From Phycisphaerales bacterium (GTDB lineage Bacteria > Planctomycetota > Phycisphaerae > Phycisphaerales > UBA1924), in NCBI GenBank assembly GCA_947459215.1, contig CANHCQ010000018.1, forward strand, positions 1-64,000: a DNA stretch of 64,000 nt, given 5' to 3'. A model generated the notes under the pieces. That model was given only the letters and a program-made list of their open reading frames with translations. It made no database searches and was not told where the DNA came from. Shown one piece after another: positions 52,407-62,482 of the stretch; position 1 is the stretch's first letter; each line of letters begins with the position of its first letter. The translations under genes were made by a program, and so were the position numbers.

Positions 52407-53614
52407 TGCTTCATCGCGTGATCGTGCAGCGCCTTCATCCGCTCAATCATCCCCGCGCTCGGCTCCAGCTTCCGCCGCTTCATCGCCGCCTTCGCCACCT
52501 CGAGGTACTTCTCGAACCGGAACGGTCGGCGCCCCGCGTCGGTGCACCAGCTGAACCCCGGCACGCAGCCCGACACCGCCGCCGTCTGCGCGAACATGCT
52601 CCCCGTGTGCAGGATGCTGCCGGTCATGATCCGCGTGCAGATCGCCGTCTTCACGTGATCGCCGACGATCGCACCCAGGAACTGCTGCCCGGTGCGTTCG
52701 TTGCTCATCCCCGGTGCCGCGATACAGATCACCTCGCCGTAGGTGTTTAAGAGATTGCTATTGGTCGTGCCGGCCCCCAGATTCACCCACTCGCCGATGT
52801 ACGAATCGCCCAAGTGCCCGTCGTGGGCCTTGTTCGCGAAGCTCTGGAAGATCGTGCCGCCCACCTCGCCCGCCACCTTGCAGTGCGGGCCGATCACCGT
52901 GTGCCCCTTGATCAGCGCCTTGTCCAGCACCGTGGCATGCGGCAAGATCGCGCACGGCCCGATCAGCGTCACTCCTGGCCGCACCACCGTGTCCGGCCCG
53001 ATCGCGATCGGCCCGTGCTCCAGATCCAGCGTCACGCCGGGATAGATCTTCGCCGAGGGGCTGAGCGTGAGCGGATACTCGCCGAACGCCGTCACGCCCG
53101 GCGGGATATCCGCCGGCTCGCCGTCGTCGAGCAGTTCCATGTCGCTCTGGATGCAGTCATCGCGAAACGTCCGCACATGCCACGGCCTGCTCAACAGGAC
53201 CGGGAACGGCAGCGTCGCCACGCCCACCGCGTTCAGCGGCTGTCCCGCCAGAAACGCGCTCGCCGCCTCGGGCGACACCAGCGCAGCGACGAGCGCGCCG
53301 GTCTTGTCTTCCACGATCGACTGACCAATCTGCAGATCCACGATCGGCTCGTAACTGAGCGGACAACGCCCGTTGATCAAGAGCACCGGCGACAGCGATT
53401 CCACCCGCGCATTCACCCGCAAACTCGGGTGCCGCTCCCGCGTGATCGCCGCCAGATGCTCGGGCACCGACAGCGTGACAATGTCCAGGTCGAGCGCGAG
53501 CCTCAGCCGCTCCAGCATCGTGAGCACACCGGTGCGGATATCGAACGACGCCCGCAGGTCGGTCAGCGGCGAGAGGTGCGGATGGTTGTCATCAAACACG
53601 ATCGCGGGCGTCAT
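52391..53614 (-). CDS. GlmU-like sugar nucleotidyltransferase/acetyltransferase
   Basis: The protein has 407 aa from the ATG at 53614. The N-terminal part (about 1-190, AIVFDDNHPHLSPLTDLR, LINGRCPL) matches the GlmU_N_2 type domain, and the C-terminal part (about 195-370) is a left-handed beta-helix with hexapeptide repeats (IAIGPDTVVRPGVTLIGPC). The arrangement is that of the alternative bacterial GlmU (TIGR03991), proposed to make UDP-GlcNAc for peptidoglycan and lipid A. The usual LxxGxGTRM box of classical GlmU is absent, as expected for this group. Activity is inferred only. Confidence 0.75.
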
Positions 53615-53778
53615 ATCGGCCCAGTGTATCGCAACCGGCTCCGCTGGAGTCTCTCGCGTCAGCGAGAGGTCGCAACCCCCTCCCAATTCTCAAAGCCATT
53701 CGCCATCCGTCCGCATCCCTCCGCGCATCTCGTGCGCCTCGCCCCGCCCGCTCCGCTACCTTTGACGCAGGAGGTCCC

Positions 53779-54447
53779 GTGCCCGGCATTATCTTCGACT
53801 TCGACGGCGTGATCGTGGACAGCGAACCCGTGCACGAGGCCGCGCTCCTCGAAGCCGCCAAAACGCTGGGCATGACCTTCACCCACCAGCAGTACCTCGA
53901 CGAACTCATCGGCTTCGACGATCGTGACTTCTATCCCGCCCTCTGCCGCCTGAACGCGCGCCAGGTCGTGCCGTCCGAATGGCAATCGTTCTTTGCCGCC
54001 AAAAAGCCCGCGGTGAAGAAGGCCCTCGCCAGCGGCGCCGCCGCACCGTACCCCGGAACGCTCAACCTGATCAAGGAGGCCGCCCGCCGGGAGATTCCAA
54101 TCTCCGTCTGCTCGGGCGCGCTCCGCGCCGAGATCGAGATCGTGCTCGACGCTCTTTCGCTCCGTTCCGTCTTCCGCGCCATCGTCAGCGCCGACGACGT
54201 TCCCCACTCCAAGCCCGATCCCACCGGTTACCGCATGGCCGCCAAGTCACTCGGCCTCGCACCGATCGAGTGCGTCGCGATCGAAGACACACCCACCGGC
54301 TGCCAGAGCGCGATCAGTGCCGGCATCGCTGTCGTAGCAGTGGGGCACTCGCTCCCGAAGCACGTCTTCCCCGCCAAGATCGCGGCGTTCCGCCAGAACT
54401 CATCCGAACTCACGCTCGACGACCTGCTCGCGTTCGCCGGACGCTGA
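53779..54447 (+). CDS. HAD-superfamily hydrolase, beta-phosphoglucomutase-like
   Basis: The protein has 222 aa from a GTG with CAGGAGGTCCC upstream. The HAD motifs are motif I DFDGVIVDSEP (two catalytic Asp), motif II SVCSGA, motif III SKPDPTGY and motif IV IEDTPTG. A helical cap (about 15-90) lies between motifs I and II. It belongs to the subclass containing phosphoglucomutases, sugar phosphatases and phosphoglycolate phosphatase; the substrate is unknown. The gene stands alone between divergent and convergent neighbours. Confidence 0.85.
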   Translation: MPGIIFDFDGVIVDSEPVHEAALLEAAKTLGMTFTHQQYLDELIGFDDRDFYPALCRLNARQVVPSEWQSFFAAKKPAVKKALASGAAAPYPGTLNLIKEAARREIPISVCSGALRAEIEIVLDALSLRSVFRAIVSADDVPHSKPDPTGYRMAAKSLGLAPIECVAIEDTPTGCQSAISAGIAVVAVGHSLPKHVFPAKIAAFRQNSSELTLDDLLAFAGR

Positions 54448-54460
54448 TCGTTTCGCGCCT

Positions 54461-54514
54461 CCCCGCCCCGCGAAGCGGGGAGGGGTGGTCGAGCGCAGCG
54501 AGACCGGGGAGGGG
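54461..54514. repeat. 54-bp dispersed palindromic repeat, copy 2
   Basis: This matches the copy at 47015-47068 except for one G/A difference (GGGGTGGTC here, GGGGTGATC there). It sits between the convergent HAD and lpxB genes, where its CCCCGC-GAA-GCGGGG hairpin may also terminate transcription. Confidence 0.7.
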
Positions 54515-54537
54515 GGGCGTCGGTGTTCCGCACCGCA

Positions 54538-55806
54538 TTACCCCGGCAGCAACGTCGGCATCCCGGTCCGCGTCCGGGGCACCTCGCGCACCCGCGCGTC
54601 CGACTCCAGCCCGATCACCCGCTCGATCTCGTCCGCCGCCCGCGGCCCGGCGTGCAGCCCCTCGAACTTCTCCAGCACCAGCCGCATCGCCCGCCGCTGG
54701 GCCTCCAGTCGCGAAGGCTCGTGCAGCAACGCCGACGCCTTCTTCGCGATCGGCGCCGCCCCGCCAAAGTGCGGCACAAACTCCGGCACAATCTCCTCGT
54801 CCGCCAGCAAATTCGGCAGCGTGAAGTACTTTGTCGTCACCACCCAGCGTGCCACCAGGTGGTACGCCAACGGGTTGATCTTATAGAGAATCACCATCGG
54901 CTTGAGCTGCCGGGCGATCTGCAGCGTCACCGTGCCCGATACCACGAGCGCCAGGTCACACCAGCGCACCACCGCATCGGTCTGCCCGTGCACCGTGATC
55001 AGGTTCTCCGGCCAGTCACCCAGCCGCCGCCGATTGTCCCGTGCGATCTCGTGCAGCCGCGCTTCAACCGCCGGTTTGGTCGCGGCAACGACGCCCCGCA
55101 ACCCCGGAAACTCCGCGCTCAGCCGCACGAACGACTCGAGCAGCAGCGGAAAGTTCTTGCTGATCTCGGCCGGGCGCGACCCCGGCATGAGCGCCACTCT
55201 CGGCGAGCTCTCGCCGAAACCGGCGCCGATCGCATCGAGCCGCGATTCGTCGAGGTGTTCATCGAACAGCGGGTGACCGATGAACTTCGCAGGCACGTTC
55301 CGCTTCGCAAAGTACGTTTCTTCAAATGGCAGGATGCACAGCACCAGGTCCGTCAGCCGGCGAAGCTTCCGCACCCGCCACGGGCCCCACGCCCACAACT
55401 GCGGCGCCACCATGTGCACCACCTTCAGCCCGCGCTTCTTCGCGATCGCGCAGATCGGGAAGTTCGCCGCCGGAGAGTCCACCGGCACGTGCAGCACCGG
55501 GCGATGATCCAGCTCCGCCCGCGAGGTGCCAAAGGAATCGAGCCAGTCCGCGATCCGGGCGTTGATCTTCTGATGCTCGCGGATCTTCTTCAGGCCCGGC
55601 ATCCCCATCACCGCGTCGTCGCCGGTCCGCTCGACGATCGTCGCGCCCGCCGCCGCCATCTTCGGCCCGCCCCACGCGTACATCGCCAGGTCCGGGTGCC
55701 GCCGCCGCAGCTCGCGGATCACGATCGCCGCGTGGTCGTCCCCGCTCGGCTCGAACGCCGTGAACAGGATCGCCGGTCGCTTGGATGTCTCCTCGCCCTG
55801 GGCCAT
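54538..55806 (-). CDS. lpxB: Lipid-A-disaccharide synthase
   Basis: The protein has 422 aa from the ATG at 55806; an ATG at 55830 is possible. It is a GT19 glycosyltransferase that joins UDP-diacylglucosamine and lipid X to lipid A disaccharide. Seen are FEPSGDDHAA (the usual GExSGD box), MGMPGL, DSPAANFPICAIAKKRG, APQLWAWGPWRVRK, FIGHPLFDE, ALMPGSRPAEISKNFP and VVSGTVTLQ. These indicate an outer membrane with lipid A. The neighbouring lpx genes are not in the window. Confidence 0.92.
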   Translation of the reverse strand: MAQGEETSKRPAILFTAFEPSGDDHAAIVIRELRRRHPDLAMYAWGGPKMAAAGATIVERTGDDAVMGMPGLKKIREHQKINARIADWLDSFGTSRAELDHRPVLHVPVDSPAANFPICAIAKKRGLKVVHMVAPQLWAWGPWRVRKLRRLTDLVLCILPFEETYFAKRNVPAKFIGHPLFDEHLDESRLDAIGAGFGESSPRVALMPGSRPAEISKNFPLLLESFVRLSAEFPGLRGVVAATKPAVEARLHEIARDNRRRLGDWPENLITVHGQTDAVVRWCDLALVVSGTVTLQIARQLKPMVILYKINPLAYHLVARWVVTTKYFTLPNLLADEEIVPEFVPHFGGAAPIAKKASALLHEPSRLEAQRRAMRLVLEKFEGLHAGPRAADEIERVIGLESDARVREVPRTRTGMPTLLPG

Positions 55807-55845
55807 GAGCCGCAACTGTAGTGGCCGCATGCCCGGTGCACCTCG

Positions 55846-57504
55846 CTACCTCCCGCCGATCGCCCCAATCCCCAGCTTCTCGCGCAGCTTCTTCGCGCTC
55901 ACCGTGATCTCGACCACGTCCGGGCGGCTCAGTCGCTCCACGTTCTTCATCACCATCGCCATCCGCTGATTGCCCCGGAACCGCTCTTTGTTGCGTACCA
56001 AAAAGTCCCAGTAGAACGTGTTGAACGGGCACGCGTCCTCGCCCGTGCGTTTCTCGACATCGAACGCACAGTGCCGGCAGTAGTTGCTCATCCGCGCGAT
56101 GTACTTCCCGCTCGCCGCGTACGGCTTGGTGCCCACCACCGGCCCCTTGGCGGGGCTCTTCTTTGTCGCTTGCTCGGGCGTCACCCCGTCCGCGTGCATC
56201 GCCATCCCCAGCGTGTTCGGCAGCGTCACCCAGTCCACCGCGTCGGCGAACATCGCCAGGAACCAATCCGAGATCTTCTTGGGGTGCACACCCGAGATCA
56301 ACGCGAAGTTCGCCAGCACCATCAGCCGCGGGATGTGGTGCGTGTACGCGTGATCAAGCACCTGCCCCACGCATTCGCACAGGCACTTCATCTCCGTCGT
56401 GCCATCCCAGTACAAGGCCGGGAGCTCGCCGTGCTGATCCAGGTAGTTCCGCGCTTCATACAACGGCCCCTCGCGGAAGTACACGCCGCGAATGAACTCA
56501 CGCCAACCGATGATCTGCCGCACAAAACCTTCCAACGACGCCAACGGCACCGGCTTCTTCGCGTGCCGAGCCAACGCCGCATCCACACACTCCTGCGGCG
56601 TGATCAACTTCAGATTCAGCGGCACCGACAACTGCGAGTGATACAGCCACGCCTGCCCCGTCCACATCGCGTCCTCGTACGGGCCAAACTCATCGAGCCG
56701 ATGCTCAACGAAGTCCTGCAACGACTCCAACGCCTGCGCTCGCGTCACCGCCCATCCGAACGACTCGATCCGCCCGGGCAAGTCCGGCAGAGCTTGCTTC
56801 ACCTCGTCGATTACGGACCGCGTGATCGCGTCAGGTTCAAAACGCAGCACCGCCGGCGCATGCGGCCCATTCTTGCCGAACGCCTCACGATTCTCCTTGT
56901 CGAAGTTCCAATCCCCCCCGACGGGCTTGCCTCGCTCCATCAGCACATCCAGCCGCTTGCGTTGCTCGCGGTAGAAGAACTCCATGATGAGGCTCTTCCG
57001 CCCCGCCGCGTGCGCCTCGAACACCTCCCGGGGCGTCAGAAAATGCTCGTCCGGCCGAATCTCCAGCGTCACGCTCAGCGCCTCCGCCGCGTTCCGCAGC
57101 ATGGTCCGCACCCGATGCTCGCCCGGCTCAGCCACGACGACCGCCTCCGGTTTGAACTCTCGGACCGCTCGCGACAGTTCACTGTCGAAGGACTGCGTGT
57201 TCGCCGCATCCGCGAGCGAGACATACCGCACCCGCAGCCCCTTCGCCACAAGCTCGCACGCAAAGTGCCGCATCGCGCTCAGGAAGACCACCGTCCGCTG
57301 CACATGACTCGGCACATGCCGCGACTCGGCGGCGACTTCCATCATCAGCACCACATCACGCCCGCGATCGATGTCCCGAAGCGCCGCCGAAGCGTGATCC
57401 AATTGATCGCCGAGCACGACGACGAGCCGACGTGCTCGTGCACCCTTCTCCAGTGCCGCGATCGGCCACATATTGTCGCTCGATTTCTTGGAACGTGCGG
57501 CCAT
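55846..57504 (-). CDS. Photolyase-related FeS-BCP/CryPro protein
   Basis: The protein has 552 aa and belongs to the deoxyribodipyrimidine photolyase-related (PhrB-type) group. The start has GGAGGT six bases upstream. The N-terminal alpha/beta domain begins at RRLVVVLGDQLDH, and the FAD-binding helical domain carries WTGQAWLYHSQLS, FVRQIIGWREFIRGVYF and PRLMVLANFALISGVHP. Four Cys that would hold a [4Fe-4S] cluster are in MKCLCEC and NYCRHCAF with EDACPF. Members repair 6-4 photoproducts with light or act as photoreceptors. No light-response genes are adjacent. Confidence 0.87.
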   Translation of the reverse strand: MAARSKKSSDNMWPIAALEKGARARRLVVVLGDQLDHASAALRDIDRGRDVVLMMEVAAESRHVPSHVQRTVVFLSAMRHFACELVAKGLRVRYVSLADAANTQSFDSELSRAVREFKPEAVVVAEPGEHRVRTMLRNAAEALSVTLEIRPDEHFLTPREVFEAHAAGRKSLIMEFFYREQRKRLDVLMERGKPVGGDWNFDKENREAFGKNGPHAPAVLRFEPDAITRSVIDEVKQALPDLPGRIESFGWAVTRAQALESLQDFVEHRLDEFGPYEDAMWTGQAWLYHSQLSVPLNLKLITPQECVDAALARHAKKPVPLASLEGFVRQIIGWREFIRGVYFREGPLYEARNYLDQHGELPALYWDGTTEMKCLCECVGQVLDHAYTHHIPRLMVLANFALISGVHPKKISDWFLAMFADAVDWVTLPNTLGMAMHADGVTPEQATKKSPAKGPVVGTKPYAASGKYIARMSNYCRHCAFDVEKRTGEDACPFNTFYWDFLVRNKERFRGNQRMAMVMKNVERLSRPDVVEITVSAKKLREKLGIGAIGGR

Positions 57505-57578
57505 AAGGCACCTCCCCGCGCTCTTCGCCCTTCCCGAACGCGCGGATGCACACGCTCAGGCCTTGCCCCTCGCGGTCG

Positions 57579-58253
57579 CTACGGCAGCGCCGTTGCCCAC
57601 GCGTTCTCCACGTCCTTGGTCGTCCGCACCGATCCGTCAAAAAACGTGATCGAGAACCGCCGGTCCTTCCCGTGCACCCGCCCGATCCGATCCGCCACGT
57701 GCACCGCCTGCCGGAAGTCGATCACGCTCACACTCCGCGTCGGTGGGGGAGACCCCGCCGCCGTCGTCCGCGGCATCGCCGCGTCCAGCACCAGCGGTGC
57801 CTCACTCGGTCGCGCGACCTTGTCCATATTGACGTGAACCGCCGCGGCGTCATAGTTGTCAGGATCGCCCGGCAAGCCCGCATGTCCCGTCGCATTGATC
57901 GCATACGTCCGCGTCACATCGCGCCCAAAGCGTGCACGCGATGTCGGACACACCAGCACCGAGTTGGGCGTCAACGCCCCATCCGTGGTTGTCGCAATCT
58001 GTCCCGCCGCCTGCTGCACCGCGACGCCCCAGTTTGGCAGCCGTGCATACGGCTGCCCCAGCGACGGCGTCTGCCCCTTCGCCGAGTCCGCATACGCGCG
58101 GATCGCGACATACGTCTGCCGAAGATTTGACGAACACACCGCCAGCCGCCCGGCTTCGCTCGCCGCCGAGAGCGCCGGGAACAGCAAGCCGATCAGCACC
58201 GCCACCACGGCGATGACCACCAGCAACTCGAGAAGCGTGAACGCGCGACGCAT
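57579..58253 (-). CDS. Prepilin-like protein with N-terminal methylation motif
   Basis: The protein has 224 aa. The N-terminus MRRAFTLLELLVVIAVVAV is a class III (type IV pilin-like) signal with Glu at +5 relative to Phe, followed by a helix of about 20 residues. The rest is a small beta-rich domain with Cys residues (VCSSNLRQ, VCPTSRA) and FFDGSVR, as in DUF1559-like pseudopilins of planctomycetes. It would be processed by a prepilin peptidase and assembled by the GspE/secretin machinery. It is divergent from the sorbosone-dehydrogenase-like gene, with 81 bases between starts. Confidence 0.8.
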   Translation of the reverse strand: MRRAFTLLELLVVIAVVAVLIGLLFPALSAASEAGRLAVCSSNLRQTYVAIRAYADSAKGQTPSLGQPYARLPNWGVAVQQAAGQIATTTDGALTPNSVLVCPTSRARFGRDVTRTYAINATGHAGLPGDPDNYDAAAVHVNMDKVARPSEAPLVLDAAMPRTTAAGSPPPTRSVSVIDFRQAVHVADRIGRVHGKDRRFSITFFDGSVRTTKDVENAWATALP

Positions 58254-58334
58254 CGAACCACTGTACGATCGACGGGTGCCCTCAGCCCGAATCCCATTCA
58301 TCCGATGCGTCGCGATCCGCGAACTGTGAGAACC

Positions 58335-59600
58335 ATGCGAACCGAACTCCACACCGCCGCTTTCGTCTGCGCTCTCGCTCTCTCCGCCGCCGCCCAGCCT
58401 GTCGCCCAACCTGCCGCCCAACCCAGCACGCAGACCGGCTTCCACGTCGAGCCCGATCCCCTCCTCAAGGACATCCGTGTCCGCGACGGCTACGAGCTTT
58501 CCGTCGCCTTTCCCGACCTGAAGGAAGCCCGCTTCCTCGAGTCCGACCCCAGCGGCACGCTCTACGTCTCCCGCCCCAACCGCGGCGAGATCCTCGCCTT
58601 CCGCGACGCCAACGCCGACGGCAAGCTCGACGAGCCCGTCGTCTTCGTCACCGGCTATCGCACCGTCCATGGCCTCTGCTACCACCACGACGGCAAGGAC
58701 GCGTGGCTCTGGTTCGCCCAAACCGGTGCGATCCATAAGGCCAAAATCGAGCAGCCCGCCGACCCGAAGTCGCCGCCCGTCGCGGCAAAGACCATCGAAA
58801 CCATCATTCCCGAAGGCCGACTGCCAAAGGGCGGCGGCCACTGGTGGCGGGCGCTTCTCGTCACCGACGATGCCATCTACACCGCGATCGGCGACAGCGG
58901 CAACATCAACGACGAGTCCGCCACCGAGCGGCAGAAGATCTTCCGCTTCAACCTCGACGGCTCCAATAAGTCTGCCTTCGCGTCCGGGCTCCGCAACACC
59001 GAGAAACTCCGCATCCGCCCCGGCACCGCCGACATCTACGGCGTCGATCACGGCTCTGACTGGTTCGGCGGCCCCATCGGCGACAAGGCCGGCCGCCAGC
59101 CCGTCACCGACTTCAACCCGCCCGACGAGTTCAACCGCTACGTCGAAGGCAACTTCTACGGCCATCCCTTCGTCACCGGCAACAAACTCCCCCGCATCGA
59201 GTTCCACAACAAGAGCGACATCATCGAACTTGCCGACCGCACCACCATCCCCGACTGGTGCTTCCCCGCCCACTTCGCCGCCAACTCGTTCACCTTCATC
59301 GACCCCGCCATCAACGACAAGACCGGCGCCTTCCCCAAGGACCACAACGCCGACGCCTTCGTCGCCGCCCGCGGCAGCTGGAACCGCACCAAGAAGGCCG
59401 GTTACAAGGTGGTCCGCATCCTCTTCGACCCGGCGACCAATCGGCCCTACGGCATGCTCACCATCGTCGATGGCCTCAACGAAGCCAAGAACTCCGCCGC
59501 CGTCCGTCCCGTCGATTGCGTCCAGATGCCCGACGGCTCGATCATCTTCAGCGCCGACGACCCCGGCCGCCTCTACCGGCTTCGTGCTGCCACGAAGTAG
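58335..59600 (+). CDS. Secreted sorbosone-dehydrogenase-like beta-propeller protein
   Basis: The protein has 421 aa from the ATG at 58335 (an ATG at 58305 is possible). A signal peptide (about 1-20) and Gln/Pro/Ala linker precede a six-bladed propeller of the glucose/sorbosone dehydrogenase (PQQ-dependent) family. Seen are GYELSVAFPDLKEARFL, RPNRGEILAF, GLCYHHDG, IGDSGNIND, FASGLRNTEKLRI, GVDHGSDWFG and GYKVVRILFD. Likely an extracellular oxidase of sugars, but PQQ ligands cannot be verified by eye, and related proteins in planctomycetes often have unknown activity. Confidence 0.8.
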   Translation: MRTELHTAAFVCALALSAAAQPVAQPAAQPSTQTGFHVEPDPLLKDIRVRDGYELSVAFPDLKEARFLESDPSGTLYVSRPNRGEILAFRDANADGKLDEPVVFVTGYRTVHGLCYHHDGKDAWLWFAQTGAIHKAKIEQPADPKSPPVAAKTIETIIPEGRLPKGGGHWWRALLVTDDAIYTAIGDSGNINDESATERQKIFRFNLDGSNKSAFASGLRNTEKLRIRPGTADIYGVDHGSDWFGGPIGDKAGRQPVTDFNPPDEFNRYVEGNFYGHPFVTGNKLPRIEFHNKSDIIELADRTTIPDWCFPAHFAANSFTFIDPAINDKTGAFPKDHNADAFVAARGSWNRTKKAGYKVVRILFDPATNRPYGMLTIVDGLNEAKNSAAVRPVDCVQMPDGSIIFSADDPGRLYRLRAATK

Positions 59601-59777
59601 CATCACGCACCCGCGACGAAGCACCGCGACGCTGCACCTCCTCCCAAAGGAACGGGCTCGGGGGAGGGGGCCGCGGGGTGGGTTGGCTTGATCGCTCTTC
59701 TGCCGCACGTTGCAGGAACTCCCTGCCCCGACCACGCCGCGCCACTCCTTCCCACACCGCCGCTACCGTTGCCTCCC

Positions 59778-60872
59778 ATGCCCGCGCCCGTGATCGAGCC
59801 CGCCATCCGCAAACGCCTCGACGACCTGGTCGACGAGCACGCTCGTTTGTGCAGCGATCTCGAAGACCCCGCGATCCTCACCGACCACAAGGCCGTCCGC
59901 GAGCGCTCGATCCGCAAGGCCGCCATCGACGAAGCCGTGTCCGACGTCAAGCGCCTTCGCACCATGATCGCTGACATCCACGAGCTCGAGGCCGCCCTCA
60001 AGCCCGGTGGCAATACCGACATGGCCGAGCTCGCCCGCGAAGAGCTCCCCACGCTCACCGCCAACGCCTCCGACACCCTCGCCCGCATCAAGGCCGCGCT
60101 GGTGCAGGGCGAGGACAACCGCATCGGCTCGGTTATCGTCGAGCTCCGCGCCGGCACCGGCGGCGACGAGGCCGCCCTCTGGTGCCGCGACCTGCTCGAG
60201 ATGTACACCAAGTACGCCAACAAAAAGGGCTGGAAGTTCGAGCTGCTCGACTTCGTCCCCGAGTCCGACGCTGGCGGCATCAAGAGCGCCGTCGCCAACG
60301 TCAAGGGCCAGGGCGTTTGGAACGAGCTCGCCTTTGAGGCCGGCGTCCACAGCGTCAAACGCGTCCCCGCCACCGAAGCGGCGGGCCGCGTGCATACCAG
60401 CACCGCCACCGTCGCCACGCTCCCCGAGCCTGAAGAAGTCGACGTCAAGATCAACTGGGCCGAGGATGTCGAAGAGTTCGCCACCCGCGCCCAAGGGCCC
60501 GGCGGCCAGAACGTCAACAAGGTCGAGACCGCCTGGCAGATCCACCACAAGCCCAGCGGCATCATCATCAAGATGATGGAAGCCAAGAGCCAGCAGCAAA
60601 ACCGCGACCGCGCCCGCCGCCTGCTCGTCACCCGCCTCTACGAGTTCGAACGCCAGAAACAGCACAACGCACGAGCCGAGTCCCGCAAGTCCCAGATCCG
60701 CGGCGGCGACCGCAGCGAGAAGATCCGCACCTACCGCTGGAAAGAAGGTATCGTCGCCGACGAACGCCTCCCCGGCGAGTACCAGCTCCGCGACATCATG
60801 TCCGGCGATCTCACCAAGCTCATGCACGACCTGCTCGAACAGGAAACCGCGAAGCGGATTGCGGACCTGTGA
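59778..60872 (+). CDS. prfA: Peptide chain release factor 1
   Basis: The protein has 364 aa. It releases nascent chains at UAA and UAG codons. The anticodon-like PAT tripeptide is in RVPATEAAGRVHTS, which separates it from RF2 (SPF). GPGGQNVNK carries the GGQ whose Gln is methylated by PrmC. The ending RLPGEYQLRDIMSGDL is typical of RF1. The ATG at 59778 gives the normal length. Confidence 0.95.
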   Translation: MPAPVIEPAIRKRLDDLVDEHARLCSDLEDPAILTDHKAVRERSIRKAAIDEAVSDVKRLRTMIADIHELEAALKPGGNTDMAELAREELPTLTANASDTLARIKAALVQGEDNRIGSVIVELRAGTGGDEAALWCRDLLEMYTKYANKKGWKFELLDFVPESDAGGIKSAVANVKGQGVWNELAFEAGVHSVKRVPATEAAGRVHTSTATVATLPEPEEVDVKINWAEDVEEFATRAQGPGGQNVNKVETAWQIHHKPSGIIIKMMEAKSQQQNRDRARRLLVTRLYEFERQKQHNARAESRKSQIRGGDRSEKIRTYRWKEGIVADERLPGEYQLRDIMSGDLTKLMHDLLEQETAKRIADL

Positions 60873-60969
60873 GTCCTCAGATAGCGTGGGGTGACAACGG
60901 TCGCGGTAAGCGTTGTGAAATCGGTGACGGCTGAGCCCCGATAGCCTACTGCATCGTGGAGGGCACCAA

Positions 60970-62460
60970 ATGTCCGAGTCGCTCGCGGCCGAACCGTCCG
61001 TACCGCAACAGGTTCCCGCTCAGCCGGTCACGCCGCCGCAGCGCATCGCCGCGATCGATGTCGCACGTGGCGTCGCGCTGCTTGGCATCTTCTGCGTCAA
61101 TATCCACTACATGGGTGAGGCCTCGGGCACGTACTTCGATCACGTCCCGCCAGCCACCGCCGACGCGCTCTCGCAAGGGGCGTGGTACTTCTACAAGACC
61201 CTGTGCGAGGGCAAGTTCTACCCGCTCTTCGCGACACTCTTCGGCGCCGGCCTCGCGATCCAGTTCGAGCGTGCCCGCGCACGAGCGGCCGCCGACCCCT
61301 CACGCGGCCCTCGCTCGCCGTGGTCGATCTGGTGGGCGCACCCGATCCGGCGTCTGCTTGCCCTGCTCTTCATCGGCCTCGCCCACGCGCTCTTGGTGTG
61401 GTTCGGCGACATTCTCGTGGTCTACGCCGTGCTCGGCTTCGCGATGCTGATGCTCGTCCGCCTTTCGGTGCGAGGTCTCGCGATCGCCGCGGGTGTCTTG
61501 GCGTCGCTTTCAAGTTTCTTTCTCCTGCTCGGGGCGCTCGCAATCGCGCTCTCAGCCGGCCCGAGCAATCGCCCCAGCCCAACGGCTGCGGAAGCGTCGC
61601 CTCCGAGCGCCGCCGCCACACCAGCACCGTCCCAAGATGGCGCGACCCCATCGACACCCGCGCCGGATGCACCAGCCGCGGCCGATGCAGCGGCTGAGAA
61701 GCCCGCCTTCGTCATCGACGATCGGCCGCCGTTCGAGCAGATCATCGACGGCTTCAAGCAGCGCACGCTCACCGGTCCCTGGGACCAGCCGTACCGCGAG
61801 CTCGAAACCCGAGTGATGCGCGACGGACCGTTCTCTCAGTTGTTCGCTGTGCGCGCCCTCGGTTGGCTCATGGCCTTCGTCTTCACGCTCTTCGGCGGCG
61901 GTGCCGTGATCCTCGCACTCTTCTGCGTCGGTGCGATCGTCATCAAGACCGACCTCTTGCATCCACGCCACGGGATCCTTCACCGGCGTCTCAGCCTCAT
62001 CGGCCTGCTGCTTGGGCTTCCGATCGCCGTCGCTACCGTGTGGGTCAAGCCGCTCAGCGAGTCGCACGCGTGGGCCGCGCTGTTGTACGGTTTCGGACTG
62101 ACCTTCGGTGGCCCGCTGCTGACGATGGGATACCTCTTCACCATCGTCCGTTGGACCCACGCCGGTGTCGCCGCTTCGATCGCGCGGCTCTTCGCCGACA
62201 CCGGCCGCATGGCGCTGACCACGTACCTGCTCTGCTCCATCCTCGGCACAGGTGTCTTCTACTACTGGGGCTTGGGATGGTTCGGCCAGACCACATCGTT
62301 CGAACGCTACGGCATCCTGGCGATCATCTTCGCATCGGTGGTGGTGTTCGCGCACCTGTGGCTCAGGCACTTTGCCTTCGGCCCGGCAGAGTGGCTGTGG
62401 CGCAGCGTGACATACCTGAAGCTGCAGCCGCTCCGGACCAAGTCCGGCGGTGAGGAGTAA
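60970..62460 (+). CDS. DUF418-family membrane protein
   Basis: The protein has 496 aa. The opening RIAAIDVARGVALLGIFCVNI and the motif KFYPLFATLFGAGLAIQ are diagnostic of DUF418 (YeiB/YxaH) membrane proteins. About nine to ten helices. A Pro/Ala/Ser-rich soluble loop (about 195-245) lies after the fifth helix. The C-terminal DUF418 part has the TGRMALTTYLLCSILGTGVF pattern near the end. Function unknown; acyltransferase-3-like relations have been suggested. It starts 97 bases after prfA. Confidence 0.87.
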   Translation: MSESLAAEPSVPQQVPAQPVTPPQRIAAIDVARGVALLGIFCVNIHYMGEASGTYFDHVPPATADALSQGAWYFYKTLCEGKFYPLFATLFGAGLAIQFERARARAAADPSRGPRSPWSIWWAHPIRRLLALLFIGLAHALLVWFGDILVVYAVLGFAMLMLVRLSVRGLAIAAGVLASLSSFFLLLGALAIALSAGPSNRPSPTAAEASPPSAAATPAPSQDGATPSTPAPDAPAAADAAAEKPAFVIDDRPPFEQIIDGFKQRTLTGPWDQPYRELETRVMRDGPFSQLFAVRALGWLMAFVFTLFGGGAVILALFCVGAIVIKTDLLHPRHGILHRRLSLIGLLLGLPIAVATVWVKPLSESHAWAALLYGFGLTFGGPLLTMGYLFTIVRWTHAGVAASIARLFADTGRMALTTYLLCSILGTGVFYYWGLGWFGQTTSFERYGILAIIFASVVVFAHLWLRHFAFGPAEWLWRSVTYLKLQPLRTKSGGEE

Positions 62461-62482
62461 CTAGGTCCCGTACTCTCCGGCC

